Source of the DNA: an uncultured Eubacteriales bacterium
GTDB lineage: Bacteria; Bacillota; Clostridia; Oscillospirales; CAG-272
DNA length: 64,000 bases
Assembly (NCBI GenBank): GCA_948467545.1
Contig: CAOKER010000003.1
Coordinates: forward strand, 195,655 to 259,654
Direction: 5' to 3'
Positions within the stretch are counted from its first letter, which is position 1. Every line of letters begins with the position of its first letter. The translations under genes were made by a program, and so were the position numbers. The notes under the pieces are model-generated. The model did no database searches and was not told the origin of the DNA. It was given only the letters and a program-made list of their open reading frames with translations. Shown piece after piece: positions 35,333 to 44,311 of this stretch.

Positions 35333-35580
35333 ATTTGTATTCCGCATTGTTTGAAAACAATTAGGGTGTAACTTTTGGTGCGGTGCAATTCGCTGTAAAA
35401 AGGTTTTTATATTCGTTATATGTTGTATAAAGGTTTCATCGCTTCTTGCCTCTTGTCAGATGCCGCCCGGATAGGAAGTTATCCGTACGGACGGTATGCT
35501 TTTCGTTTTGCAGTTTTATAGAATTGATATTTATCTATATTTATTACCGTCAAAAAATTATCTCATGTAAAATGTAAAAA

Positions 35581-35623
35581 AAGAAAGTCTGCCGCATAAA
35601 ACACGTATGCGACAGACTTTCTT
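35581..35623 (+). terminator. Hairpin after nadE
   Basis: A long, nearly perfect stem (AAGAAAGTCTGCCGCATA at 35581-35598 with its complement ending at 35623; one mismatch) encloses a short A/C-rich loop. It ends in a weak T run. It is the first of two hairpins in the 477-bp convergent gap (35333-35809), which holds no gene. Confidence 0.6.
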
Positions 35624-35690
35624 CTGTAAATTTCAAGAGAAGATTCCCGTGACATTGTATAATGGCACAGCTGATTTGAACGGAGGCTGA

Positions 35691-35725
35691 CAGGGGCCCG
35701 ATTTTATAGGCCGGCCCCTGTTTTT
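35691..35725 (+). terminator. Intrinsic terminator of the purB-purA-nadE region
   Basis: A GC-rich stem CAGGGGC (35691-35697) with GCCCCTG (35714-35720) is followed at once by five T on the plus strand. It lies 85 bp before the end of the convergent DHHW gene. Confidence 0.8.
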
Positions 35726-35809
35726 CTGCGCCGAAAAAATCCGATAACGACACTTCGTATGACAAGTTTTAAGTTTATAAAATTAAATGTATTTTATCTT
35801 ATTATTCGA

Positions 35810-37624
35810 TTATCCGAGCGATTCAAGATCTATTCCGGCGCAGGCAAAATAGTATGACGCCCATTTTATACTGTTTTGGCTTTGTATATTTCCTGTAACG
35901 AGTATATCGGTGAGTCCGTAGTCCTTAAAGTGATCATATATATTTATATCGCAGTAACGCGGATCAATTACAATTATATTGCCGTAATGCTCGGTTAGGA
36001 ACGGAACAAGAGCGTTTCCGTATGAATCCTTTATGACAAGTATGGAGAGATCTTGAGGATTATCCGGAACATTGATTACTGTATATGGATTGTCTCCTGC
36101 AATAAAAGCCTGATAGTTTCCGCTCTCTCCTATAATTGTTCGGTTGTAGGTTAATACCGTGCCGTCGTGTTTTGTAACCGTCATGGCTGCCGGTTTTGTC
36201 GGATAATATACCTCTACCTGATCAATAAAGTCCTTAACCCGTTCATCCCCGGTAAAATTGTACATTGATCCGTTAAAGGAACTGTTTATAATCTCGTGTG
36301 TCATGTCAGACAAAGGAGTCGGAGAAAATCCCGCCGATTCGGCAAAGGCGCGGTATGCATAATATGCGCCCAGCTGTGTCCAGTGATGGTCGCTCTTAAA
36401 GTAAAGGTATTCTGTTCGGTGTGAAAAAATTTCATCGTAGGTGTTGACAAAATTTATCTGAGGACTCATTCTTGACTGCATAGTATCGAGAATATATTTT
36501 TGACTCGTAAATTTTTCCGTTATTTCTGGATTGTCTATTAATATCGAAGAAACGGGGGCAGGCATGATACTTATTCTTGTATCGGGAAAAAGCGATTTAT
36601 AGTAATCAAGACATCTGGAAATATAACCGACAGATTGTTTTCCGTAATTTGAAATAGTATAAACGGCTCCGTTGTAAATAAAAAGTCCGTTTGCAAGAAA
36701 GTCGGCCTCTCCGTTATTGTTTGCAACTGTTACCGACGTTACGGCAACGGCGCATACGGCAGACGCTTCTCCATAATTGACTGTAAGGCTTGAGACTCCT
36801 TCGGCGAGTCCGCCGACTATAATCTGATTTCCGGAAATCGAAGCGAATATTATATCGCTTCCTGCCGTAACCGTTGGGGATATACCTGAATTCTCCGACT
36901 CTGATATGACAAATTCAATTGCGGCGGTGCTTCCGACAGGAAGACTGATTTCCGACTGAGACAGAGAAACGGATACAATATCTGTTTCCGGAGGCTCCGT
37001 TTCCGGTTCGGTTACCGCAGCTGTGACGGGTTCTTCAGACTGGAGCTTGTTTAATTCATCTTCAAGTTTTTCGCTGATATTGGGATCGGTTTCTTTTTCC
37101 GCACCTGTGTTTGACAGTACGGAAAAGTTTCCCGATATTCCGTAAAGTGAAGGAATTTTTCTTGAAAGAAGAACCAATTTTTCACGAAAGATAAATGTGT
37201 CAGAAAAAAACAGCGAAAGCTGATCAAAATATGATCCGTCGCAAAGGGAAGAATATGAAAATGCCGGCATCTTTGTAAGCTCGCGTTTTTCATTTTCGGA
37301 GACGTCGGGACGGTCAGGCTGAATAAGATTCAAAATTACAATTGAAAAATAAAGAATACCGAGCAGCGCGAGCCCGAATTTTTCGGGGGCTTTTTTTCTC
37401 CTTTTTCTTACCTCATTTGAAGGACGGTAGTTTGGGTTCTTAAATTGACTTTCGGAAGCTTTTCCGCGGACTGTGCGCTTATTCTGCATGTTCGGAGGAT
37501 CTCGGAGAAATTCGTCGAAATCCTGCGACTCGGTGCTTTCATATATAAATTCGGAAAAGCCGTTGCTGTCTGCGGATGCCGGCGGTATTTCCTTATTGGA
37601 AAATGAACTACATTTTTTTTTCAC
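35810..37624 (-). CDS. DHHW / AlgX-like SGNH-type O-acetylation protein with bacterial Ig-like insert
   Basis: This protein probably works with the MBOAT protein encoded upstream to move acetyl groups onto a cell-surface polysaccharide. The 604-residue product has a charged cytoplasmic N terminus (about 80 residues), one transmembrane anchor (about 86-104, FGLALLGILYFSI), then an extracellular part. Family features are the segment ENEKRELTKMPAF after the anchor and SDHHWTQLGAYYAY near 411, the DHHW catalytic pair of AlgJ/AlgX-like proteins. Between them (about 190-300) is a Thr/Glu/Pro-rich linker and a domain resembling bacterial Ig-like type 2 (SLPVGSTAAIEF), which is not part of the basic family fold. 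It lies 28 bp after the MBOAT gene and is cotranscribed. Confidence 0.82.
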   Translation of the reverse strand: MKKKCSSFSNKEIPPASADSNGFSEFIYESTESQDFDEFLRDPPNMQNKRTVRGKASESQFKNPNYRPSNEVRKRRKKAPEKFGLALLGILYFSIVILNLIQPDRPDVSENEKRELTKMPAFSYSSLCDGSYFDQLSLFFSDTFIFREKLVLLSRKIPSLYGISGNFSVLSNTGAEKETDPNISEKLEDELNKLQSEEPVTAAVTEPETEPPETDIVSVSLSQSEISLPVGSTAAIEFVISESENSGISPTVTAGSDIIFASISGNQIIVGGLAEGVSSLTVNYGEASAVCAVAVTSVTVANNNGEADFLANGLFIYNGAVYTISNYGKQSVGYISRCLDYYKSLFPDTRISIMPAPVSSILIDNPEITEKFTSQKYILDTMQSRMSPQINFVNTYDEIFSHRTEYLYFKSDHHWTQLGAYYAYRAFAESAGFSPTPLSDMTHEIINSSFNGSMYNFTGDERVKDFIDQVEVYYPTKPAAMTVTKHDGTVLTYNRTIIGESGNYQAFIAGDNPYTVINVPDNPQDLSILVIKDSYGNALVPFLTEHYGNIIVIDPRYCDINIYDHFKDYGLTDILVTGNIQSQNSIKWASYYFACAGIDLESLG

Positions 37625-37652
37625 AGCTTTTCGCTCCTTATATTATTTTCAG

Positions 37653-39125
37653 TTAAAATCTGAAATATAAAAATGGGTTATATGAATTTCCCGCTAGTCT
37701 TACGGTTGAGACGGCAACGAGAAAAATAATAGCGGCTGTCATATATATGGTTTTTGATTTCCGGCTGAATTTACCGAGTTTTTTTTCGGCAAGGCCGAGA
37801 AAGTACGGAATTACAGGCAGAGACAATAATACCGATGCCGTCAGCAGAAAGATATTTTCGGCAATTACCGAGTTTGTGTATATGTCCGTGAACCCTCCGG
37901 TTCCGATTCCGAAAAGATAGCCGAGGTTTTTGAAAGTGTCGGATTCAAAACTGAAAATTGCCATTCCGAAAACGGTGATGACGGCGAAGTATATCCGTGA
38001 CAGGAATTTTCCCGCATATCCGGAAAATATTTTTTTAAAAACCGGCTGCAGAAACATTTCAAGCGTGAGAAATACAAAATAATAGAGTCCCCAAAGAATA
38101 TAATTCCAGCTTGAACCGTGCCAAAGCCCGGTCATCGACCACACAATAAAAAGCGCAGTTATGGTCGGAACGGTTCTTGACGCTTTTTTATGCCCGGAAC
38201 CCGAAAGCTTTTTAGTAAGCATGCGTATTGCTCGGGAACGCATTACCGGATAGAACAAATAATCTTTAAACCATGTGCTAAGCGATATATGCCAGCGATG
38301 CCAAAACTCTGTGGCGTTTCTGCTTATAAAAGGGTAGATAAAATTTTCGGGGATACGGAATCCGAAAACTCCGGATAAACCGATTGCCATATCACTGTAA
38401 CCTGAAAAGTCGAAATAAATTTGAAGCGTGAAAAACAGAGCGGCAGCCCAGCGGGCTAAAACAGTCGGCGCACCGGTAAGTCCGAGCAGACTGTCGACTA
38501 CGGCGGCGCAGCTGTTGGCGATGACTGCTTTTTTGCCGAGTCCGACAGAAAAGCGGAATAATCCGGAGAATATGTTCCTTGGGGTTGGGTTTATGCTGTC
38601 AAGCTGCTTCGCCATATCTTCATATCTTACGATAGGTCCGGCAATGAGCTGCGGAAAAAACGATATGTATAACAGAAGCTTGACAAATGACCTTTGACTC
38701 GGACATGTTCCCCGGTAAACGTCAATTATATATGATATAGACTGAAAAATAAAGAAGCTTATTCCGATCGGCAGTCTGATGGACGTCAGAGGAATTGCCG
38801 TTCCGAATAATGAATTTACGGTATTTATAAAAAAATCTGTATATTTAAAAGTTCCTAAAAGAACGAGATTTATAATTACTGCCGCAGCCGTCCAAAGCTT
38901 GGAACGGTCTGAAAAACGCGGATTTTCGATCATCCGTCCGAATATGTAGTTGAGTACGACCGTTCCAATCATTAAGAATACATAAATCGGTTCTCCCCAC
39001 GCATAGAAAATCAGGGAAAAAACTACCAGAAGTATTCTTCTGTATGACGTATTTTTAATCAGAAAAAAGAGAATCAGAATCAACGGAAGAAAGGCATATA
39101 AAAAAAACAGACTTGAAAATAGCAT
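37653..39125 (-). CDS. MBOAT O-acyltransferase (AlgI/DltB family)
   Basis: This integral membrane acyltransferase transfers acetyl groups across the membrane for polysaccharide O-acetylation. The 491-residue protein has about ten to twelve hydrophobic segments and the AlgI signatures: FFPQLIAGPIVRYEDM, FWHRWHISLSTWFKDYLFYP near 275, and the catalytic histidine in GLWHGSSWNYILWG near 335. The ATG at 39125 is preferred because CAGGAG lies eight bases upstream; an in-frame TTG at 39131 is too close to the SD. The partner DHHW gene is directly downstream. The acceptor polysaccharide is unknown and no export or glycosyltransferase genes are nearby. Confidence 0.9.
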   Translation of the reverse strand: MLFSSLFFLYAFLPLILILFFLIKNTSYRRILLVVFSLIFYAWGEPIYVFLMIGTVVLNYIFGRMIENPRFSDRSKLWTAAAVIINLVLLGTFKYTDFFINTVNSLFGTAIPLTSIRLPIGISFFIFQSISYIIDVYRGTCPSQRSFVKLLLYISFFPQLIAGPIVRYEDMAKQLDSINPTPRNIFSGLFRFSVGLGKKAVIANSCAAVVDSLLGLTGAPTVLARWAAALFFTLQIYFDFSGYSDMAIGLSGVFGFRIPENFIYPFISRNATEFWHRWHISLSTWFKDYLFYPVMRSRAIRMLTKKLSGSGHKKASRTVPTITALFIVWSMTGLWHGSSWNYILWGLYYFVFLTLEMFLQPVFKKIFSGYAGKFLSRIYFAVITVFGMAIFSFESDTFKNLGYLFGIGTGGFTDIYTNSVIAENIFLLTASVLLSLPVIPYFLGLAEKKLGKFSRKSKTIYMTAAIIFLVAVSTVRLAGNSYNPFLYFRF

Positions 39126-39159
39126 TGACAATACTCCTGATAAAAAGTATCCGGAAAGT

Positions 39160-39195
39160 TATATAATCGTGTTTAAATATATAATCGTGTTTTTG
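39160..39195. repeat. 18-bp tandem direct repeat in the MBOAT leader
   Basis: Two copies of an 18-bp unit beginning TATATAATCGTGTTT follow each other directly, differing only in the last bases. They lie between the promoter at 39252-39279 and the MBOAT start, so they would be transcribed. Confidence 0.6.
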
Positions 39196-39251
39196 GAGAG
39201 GCTTCAGAGCGTTTTCCGCGCCGTCTCCAATATGATAATACAGTAAATAAT

Positions 39252-39279
39252 ATTCTACCATATTTTATTTAAAAGTCAA
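39252..39279 (-). promoter_or_regulatory. Promoter of the MBOAT-DHHW operon
   Basis: On the minus strand TTGACT (39279-39274) and TAGAAT (39257-39252), with TG directly in front of the -10, are 16 bp apart. The leader is about 120 nt and contains an 18-bp tandem repeat. The rest of the 39132-39692 gap is AT-rich; on the plus strand a possible extended -10 (TGGTATAAA, 39503-39511) could serve the beta-helix gene at 39693. Confidence 0.65.
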
Positions 39280-39621
39280 GGAAAAGAGGGAAAAAACAAG
39301 CGGTCAAATTTTGGCGAATTTGTGTGAAATATAAATGACGATTTTTTTGCCGTCCCTATTATTACGCATTATTAATACGGAAATAATTACCAAATATAGC
39401 CATTAAAGGAATTATAAATAAATTATTGATACACATTTTGGTATATCGGAATATTGTAATATTTTTTCGCCATAAAAACACAAGTATTAATTATTAAACC
39501 GTGGTATAAATATGATAGGGTAATAACATGGCATAGTAGTCCGTTCGTACTGTATTTGTTTCGTTTCAGGGTTCAATTCGGTGCGGTCTGCTTGTCTTTT
39601 ACTTATCTTTCGATACGGTTT

Positions 39622-39653
39622 TCTGATAAAGCTCTGATAAAGCGCAGCTTTAT
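39622..39653 (+). repeat. 11-bp tandem repeat overlapping a leader hairpin
   Basis: TCTGATAAAGC occurs twice in tandem (39622-39643). The second copy forms a perfect 7-bp hairpin (ATAAAGC, loop GCA, GCTTTAT, 39637-39653) that ends 39 nt before the ATG of the beta-helix gene at 39693. Either copy can pair with the GCTTTAT arm, so alternative structures are possible. Confidence 0.6.
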
Positions 39654-39692
39654 TTACGGAAACTTTCATAACCCAAAGGAGAAACCAATCGC

Positions 39693-42188
39693 ATGCAAAA
39701 ATTTAATGATAAAGTAATTATCAGACATGTAACCAATGCAGTTCCGGCAGGAAATCTTGCTGTGATAACCGGAGACGGTTTTAAAAATGCGAGAGTATTT
39801 GCAAACAAACTCGGGGCAAGTTCCGATATAATCAAGGCCGCGCTTAAGGCCGGGAAAAATATTGAAGATATGAATTTTGCTTCGGGAACAGATATTGAGC
39901 TTGAAGTAATCAAAAATTCAGATAATCATGTCCTGACAGTGAAAACTCCCGAAGGTGTTTTCAGCGGCTGGCAGATTGTAGTAAAAAGCGATGACGGGGA
40001 AAGTGCTCCGTTTAATATGAATGTTCCGGAGTATAAATGGCTTCAGAATGAGATTATTACTGCCGGAGGGGAATTCCGTGTTTTCGGTCATTGCTTTGCG
40101 GCTCCGGACTGTTTTGACCTTTCCGGAGAAGAGGTTCACGGATATGGAAAAATGCTTACTGACGGGCATGGAGTTAGTGTTTTTCTCCGAGACAGCGGAG
40201 GCGGTATTTATGATTTAAAGGTCAAAGCGGCAAGCTGCTATGAAGTACGTGCAGCTGTGCCGATGACGGCGGCATGCGGAAAATGTACCGTTTATATAAT
40301 GAATGATAAAAGCGGAGTACCTGTGTCCTTTGAAACGGAGATATATGAACAGAATTATCTTGATGCGGTTAAAAACTGCGGCAGGGTATTTAATGTGCTT
40401 GATTACGGTGCCGCTGTTATAAGACCGGTATCAAAAGATTATGTAAAAAAACATACTTTTGAAAAGACTCAGGACAGCGCGCCGGGATTTCAGCGCGCGC
40501 TTGATGCCGCTGCCGCTAACGGCGGAGGAACGGTTTTTGTGCCGAGGGGACGTTATCATTTTTATGGATCAATTCATATTCCCCGCGGGGTAAAGCTCAA
40601 GGGAGAGGACCCGAACCGCGTATGGCTCGAGCTTCCGCTTGGAATGAATCCCGAAGACGGCTGGGGTACTTATCAGGAAGGAATGAAGATTCCGGTATTT
40701 ATCAAGGGCGACGGGGATTTTGAAATTGAAAATATAAATATAATGAGTGTTTACTCGGCTGTAGTAATCGGCGCTCCGATACGCGAAGGAAAACCGAAGC
40801 TCGGCGATGACAGCTATAACCGTGTTCCGTGTTATTCAAATTTGATTGACGACGACAGAGATGCGGACAATGTTGTTATAAAAAACTGCCATATATATCA
40901 GTCTCCTACATATATTGTTCACCGCAAAGCGGATCCTACAGATCAGTTTAATGTTCCGGAATACAATAACTCCAAAAAGTTCGTTCAGCCGATTACAAAC
41001 TATCCGGCGCTTGTAAATGTTTGGGTGGCTGTTGCAATCAAAGGAAGAAACGTCAAAATTCTCGATAACTTTATAGAGGGCGGCGGAAATTGTCTGGCAA
41101 TACTCGGCGGACAGAATGTGGTTATAAGCGGAAATACAATGGTCGGCGGAGATATGGCAGGATGTATTGATTTCTTTTCGACCTCATATAATCCGGACAG
41201 TCATTGGAGACGCAAGTGCAAAAATATTATACTTGAAAACAATGTTTTTGATACTGCTTCTAAGACAAGCCGTGCCGCTTTCTGGATTATGGAGGAGCAT
41301 GCCAATTATTATATGGCCAATAATCTCATAAAGCCGTTTATGTGGCATTGTGATTCAGAGGGCTTTTGCTTCCATATCTGGAGCAATCACATGGAGGTTC
41401 CTGTAAAGAAGACGGACGGAACAAGGCTTGTAATCGATATGGACAAGCTGTACGAGAAATACGGAGAGGATTGTCTGAAAGGTCTTTTTGAAGGACATGA
41501 GGTTGTTAAGGACGCGTTTAACCGCGGCTGTGTATATGTAACCGGAGGACGAGGCGCGGGAATCCGTATGCCGGTCAGAGAGAGCGGCGGAGACGGAGTG
41601 ACCCTTGAGGCTCCGCTTGACTGTGAGCTTGATGAAACGAGCGTAGTGTGTCTTTCTGATTTTATGAAATTTGAAAACACATATGTTATAGAAAATGAAG
41701 TTAGTGCTCTCGGTCGCGGTATCTATTACTGGGGAGGAACCTATTCGAATATTATTGACGGTAATAAGCTGCACGATAACGGCGGAGTCCTTATGGAGGA
41801 CCTCAGCGGATGCGGCCCGACATGGAACTGTGCAGGAGAGATTTTCGGACAGATACTAAATAACCGTGTAACACGTGCAAGAGGATTTTACAGCAACAGC
41901 GCTATGATAGGACTTCTCGGCGGAGAAACACATGACAGTACAATCTCAGTTGTTGTACGCGGAAATACCGCCGAGGATGACTGCACGTTTACTGCACTTC
42001 CGCGGCGCAGTCATGAGGATGGCAGCATGAGCTACCGCGGGGTGGTATTTGAAAACAATGTGTCTCGTAACTCTGTCTGCGGAATTGAAATAGGCGACGG
42101 GGTCAGTGCGGTAGTACGCAATCATAAATTTGAAAATGTGGATACCGAATATGATGACGGAGGGGCAGATCTTACCGTTATTGACTGA
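39693..42188 (+). CDS. Leaderless right-handed beta-helix protein (pectate-lyase-3 / GH28-related)
   Basis: The exact activity is unknown. The 831-residue protein has an N-terminal part of about 225 residues with Ig-like beta character, then FNVLDYGA and, after an insert, PGFQRALDAAAANGGGTVFVP, the typical opening of pectate-lyase-superfamily-3 and GH28-related beta-helices. Many strand-turn repeats follow (NVVIKNCHIYQSP, NVKILDNFIEGGGN, NVVISGNTMVGGD, KNIILENNVFD). There is no signal peptide, and the start is secured by AAAGGAG 11 nt upstream, so the protein should act inside the cell. It is only distantly related to the downstream paralogue family. It heads the beta-helix region and lies 87 bp before the next gene, also leaderless. 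Confidence 0.8.
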   Translation: MQKFNDKVIIRHVTNAVPAGNLAVITGDGFKNARVFANKLGASSDIIKAALKAGKNIEDMNFASGTDIELEVIKNSDNHVLTVKTPEGVFSGWQIVVKSDDGESAPFNMNVPEYKWLQNEIITAGGEFRVFGHCFAAPDCFDLSGEEVHGYGKMLTDGHGVSVFLRDSGGGIYDLKVKAASCYEVRAAVPMTAACGKCTVYIMNDKSGVPVSFETEIYEQNYLDAVKNCGRVFNVLDYGAAVIRPVSKDYVKKHTFEKTQDSAPGFQRALDAAAANGGGTVFVPRGRYHFYGSIHIPRGVKLKGEDPNRVWLELPLGMNPEDGWGTYQEGMKIPVFIKGDGDFEIENINIMSVYSAVVIGAPIREGKPKLGDDSYNRVPCYSNLIDDDRDADNVVIKNCHIYQSPTYIVHRKADPTDQFNVPEYNNSKKFVQPITNYPALVNVWVAVAIKGRNVKILDNFIEGGGNCLAILGGQNVVISGNTMVGGDMAGCIDFFSTSYNPDSHWRRKCKNIILENNVFDTASKTSRAAFWIMEEHANYYMANNLIKPFMWHCDSEGFCFHIWSNHMEVPVKKTDGTRLVIDMDKLYEKYGEDCLKGLFEGHEVVKDAFNRGCVYVTGGRGAGIRMPVRESGGDGVTLEAPLDCELDETSVVCLSDFMKFENTYVIENEVSALGRGIYYWGGTYSNIIDGNKLHDNGGVLMEDLSGCGPTWNCAGEIFGQILNNRVTRARGFYSNSAMIGLLGGETHDSTISVVVRGNTAEDDCTFTALPRRSHEDGSMSYRGVVFENNVSRNSVCGIEIGDGVSAVVRNHKFENVDTEYDDGGADLTVID

Positions 42189-42275
42189 TAATTTATAACT
42201 GAAAATTTGTTCGGCGGTTACATAAAAATACGGGTCGCCGGCAGCTTTAGGTCTGTACGAAAGGTATGATATAAA

Positions 42276-44234
42276 ATGGAATTTAAATTACATATTTCGG
42301 CGAATTATCCCTGCGGAGGGGACGGAAGCGACAAAAAGCCGTTCACATCTCTTGAACAGGCAAGAGATGCGGTCCGCGAAATGCGTTCTTCCGGCAAAGT
42401 ATCAAAGGATGATGCCGTTACCTTTATTATTCACGGAGGTGAATATTATCAGGAGCATACTTTTGTTCTTGATGAGAGAGACAGCGGTTCGGAAAACGCG
42501 CCTGTTGTTTTCCGTGCGCAGGACGGTGATGAGGTAATAATTACTGGAGGCAGGACGCTTGCGCCCGATAAGTTTTACAAACCGGACGCGGATGCTGTAG
42601 AACCGATTGCAAAAAAATATCCCGAAGCGGCAGGAAAGATAGTCGCGTATGATCTTAAGTCCGACGGTGTTGAGCTTGACAGAGATCTTCAAATATACTG
42701 GAACGGAAACCGCGGAGTGCTTGCAAGGTATCCTAATAAGGATTATCACTATATGACGGGTGTTGAAAACTTTCCCTGTGACGACGATAAGACCTGGATA
42801 TATGAATTCGACGATTCCGATAAAGCAATAGGCGGCTGGAAAAGCTTTAAAGATGTAATAATCAAAGGAAATTTTTATCTTGACTGGGCGAGTACCGAGG
42901 GGACTGTTATCGGATATGATTACGATAAGCATAAGGTAAGAATTGAGTGCAACGGAGAAGCCAGAGATACAGGAAGATATTTTTTCTCCAATGTATTTGA
43001 CGAGCTTGATGCGGTGGGAGAATATTATATAGATCATGAGGCCGGAATTCTGTACTTTATTCCGGAAGGCGATATCAAGGAAACCGCGGTTGTCATTACA
43101 CAGTGTTCTAAAGATGTTATAAATGTAAAGGCTGATTACATTACGTTTGAGGGATGTACCGTTGAAGCAGGGTGCGAGAATCTGATTACCTCCGACTGTA
43201 CGGGATTTACCGTTCGCGGCTGTACTCTGCGGAGAACACTGAAAACGGCCGTTCGTGCGGACGGATATAACGCTTTGATCGAGCACAACGAGATTTATAC
43301 AATCGGGGCTGATGCCATAGACATGGGCGGAGGAGATAATATAAAGCTCACTCCCGGAAATATGGTTATATGCGATAATATTATACATGATTTCGGAGAA
43401 ATTTACCGTGTTTATAACGGAGCGGTTTTCTTCCGCGGACGAGGAATAACCTGCGTTCACAATGAAATGTACCGTGCTCCTCACCTTGCGATGTCGATGC
43501 TCGGAAGCGAGCTTGATATACAGTACAATTACATACATGACGTCTGCTATGAAGCCAATGATGCCGGGGCGGTTTACCTCGGTGGATGGGCGCCTCAGGA
43601 TATTATATTCAGTCATAATATTATTAAGAATATAGTAAATATTTATAATACCGGCGCTCCGAACGGCTACTATAACGATGACGGCGGAGGATTTAAGACG
43701 ATACGGGCGAACCTCTTTATAGATATTGCCGGCAATGCTTTTGCGATGGGCGGAGGACGCGACAATATTATTGAAGATAACATTATCGTAAACTCACGTA
43801 TCGCATACGACGAACGTCTTTACTATGATCAGTGGGAAATGCACAATGCAATTTTCCGCACCGCGGGATTATGGAACAATCTTCTTATGGATCCCAGCTA
43901 TGCGACAAGGGAATGGGCGATTCGATATCCGAGAACGCTTCTTATCAAGGCGACAAATGTGCGGGACTATAACAGCAGATTTGTTCCTTATGCTATGGGG
44001 CATACGGTTGTCCGAAACAATGTAACTTATGATAAAAACAAGCGCAGAGAGGACATTCAGTCGGATACAAGACGTCTTTCCAACTTCAGAGACAATATTC
44101 ATTATGAATCTCTTGACGACATAGGCTTTGTGGACTTTGAAAACGGTGATTACAGACTTAAACCCGAATCAAGAGTTCTGCATGATCTTCCGGGATTTGA
44201 GGTTTGTGATTTTTCACTTGTCGGAGTAAGATAA
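42276..44234 (+). CDS. Leaderless member of the tandem right-handed beta-helix family
   Basis: At 652 residues this protein is collinear with the secreted paralogues downstream but lacks their signal peptide; GAAAGG 11 nt upstream fixes the ATG. Shared features are the opening DGSDKKPFTSLEQARDAV, DSGSENAPVVF, the arginine motif RGVLARYPN, HDFGEIYRVYNGAV near 375, HNEMYRAPH, DAGAVY near 430, the YYNDDGGG loop near 468, GGGRDNIIEDNIIVN, and the C-terminal signature FENGDYRL with LPGFEVCDFS. The fold and sequence recall carbohydrate-active beta-helices such as GH120 and GH141; a family assignment needs an HMM search. A cytoplasmic copy next to secreted ones suggests import and final cleavage of the released product. 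Confidence 0.8.
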   Translation: MEFKLHISANYPCGGDGSDKKPFTSLEQARDAVREMRSSGKVSKDDAVTFIIHGGEYYQEHTFVLDERDSGSENAPVVFRAQDGDEVIITGGRTLAPDKFYKPDADAVEPIAKKYPEAAGKIVAYDLKSDGVELDRDLQIYWNGNRGVLARYPNKDYHYMTGVENFPCDDDKTWIYEFDDSDKAIGGWKSFKDVIIKGNFYLDWASTEGTVIGYDYDKHKVRIECNGEARDTGRYFFSNVFDELDAVGEYYIDHEAGILYFIPEGDIKETAVVITQCSKDVINVKADYITFEGCTVEAGCENLITSDCTGFTVRGCTLRRTLKTAVRADGYNALIEHNEIYTIGADAIDMGGGDNIKLTPGNMVICDNIIHDFGEIYRVYNGAVFFRGRGITCVHNEMYRAPHLAMSMLGSELDIQYNYIHDVCYEANDAGAVYLGGWAPQDIIFSHNIIKNIVNIYNTGAPNGYYNDDGGGFKTIRANLFIDIAGNAFAMGGGRDNIIEDNIIVNSRIAYDERLYYDQWEMHNAIFRTAGLWNNLLMDPSYATREWAIRYPRTLLIKATNVRDYNSRFVPYAMGHTVVRNNVTYDKNKRREDIQSDTRRLSNFRDNIHYESLDDIGFVDFENGDYRLKPESRVLHDLPGFEVCDFSLVGVR

Positions 44235-44311
44235 GTGTGAGATTTTTATAAAACAGACACTGACGGCGGATGTATTATATTTTATATAATATCTGCCGAG
44301 GTAAATAAAAT

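Noticed and set aside
42402..43616. 404-codon minus-strand frame opposite the leaderless beta-helix gene
   Set aside because: It is long only because the codon use of the real gene avoids stops on the other strand; similar shadows occur opposite the paralogues and show no protein-like features.
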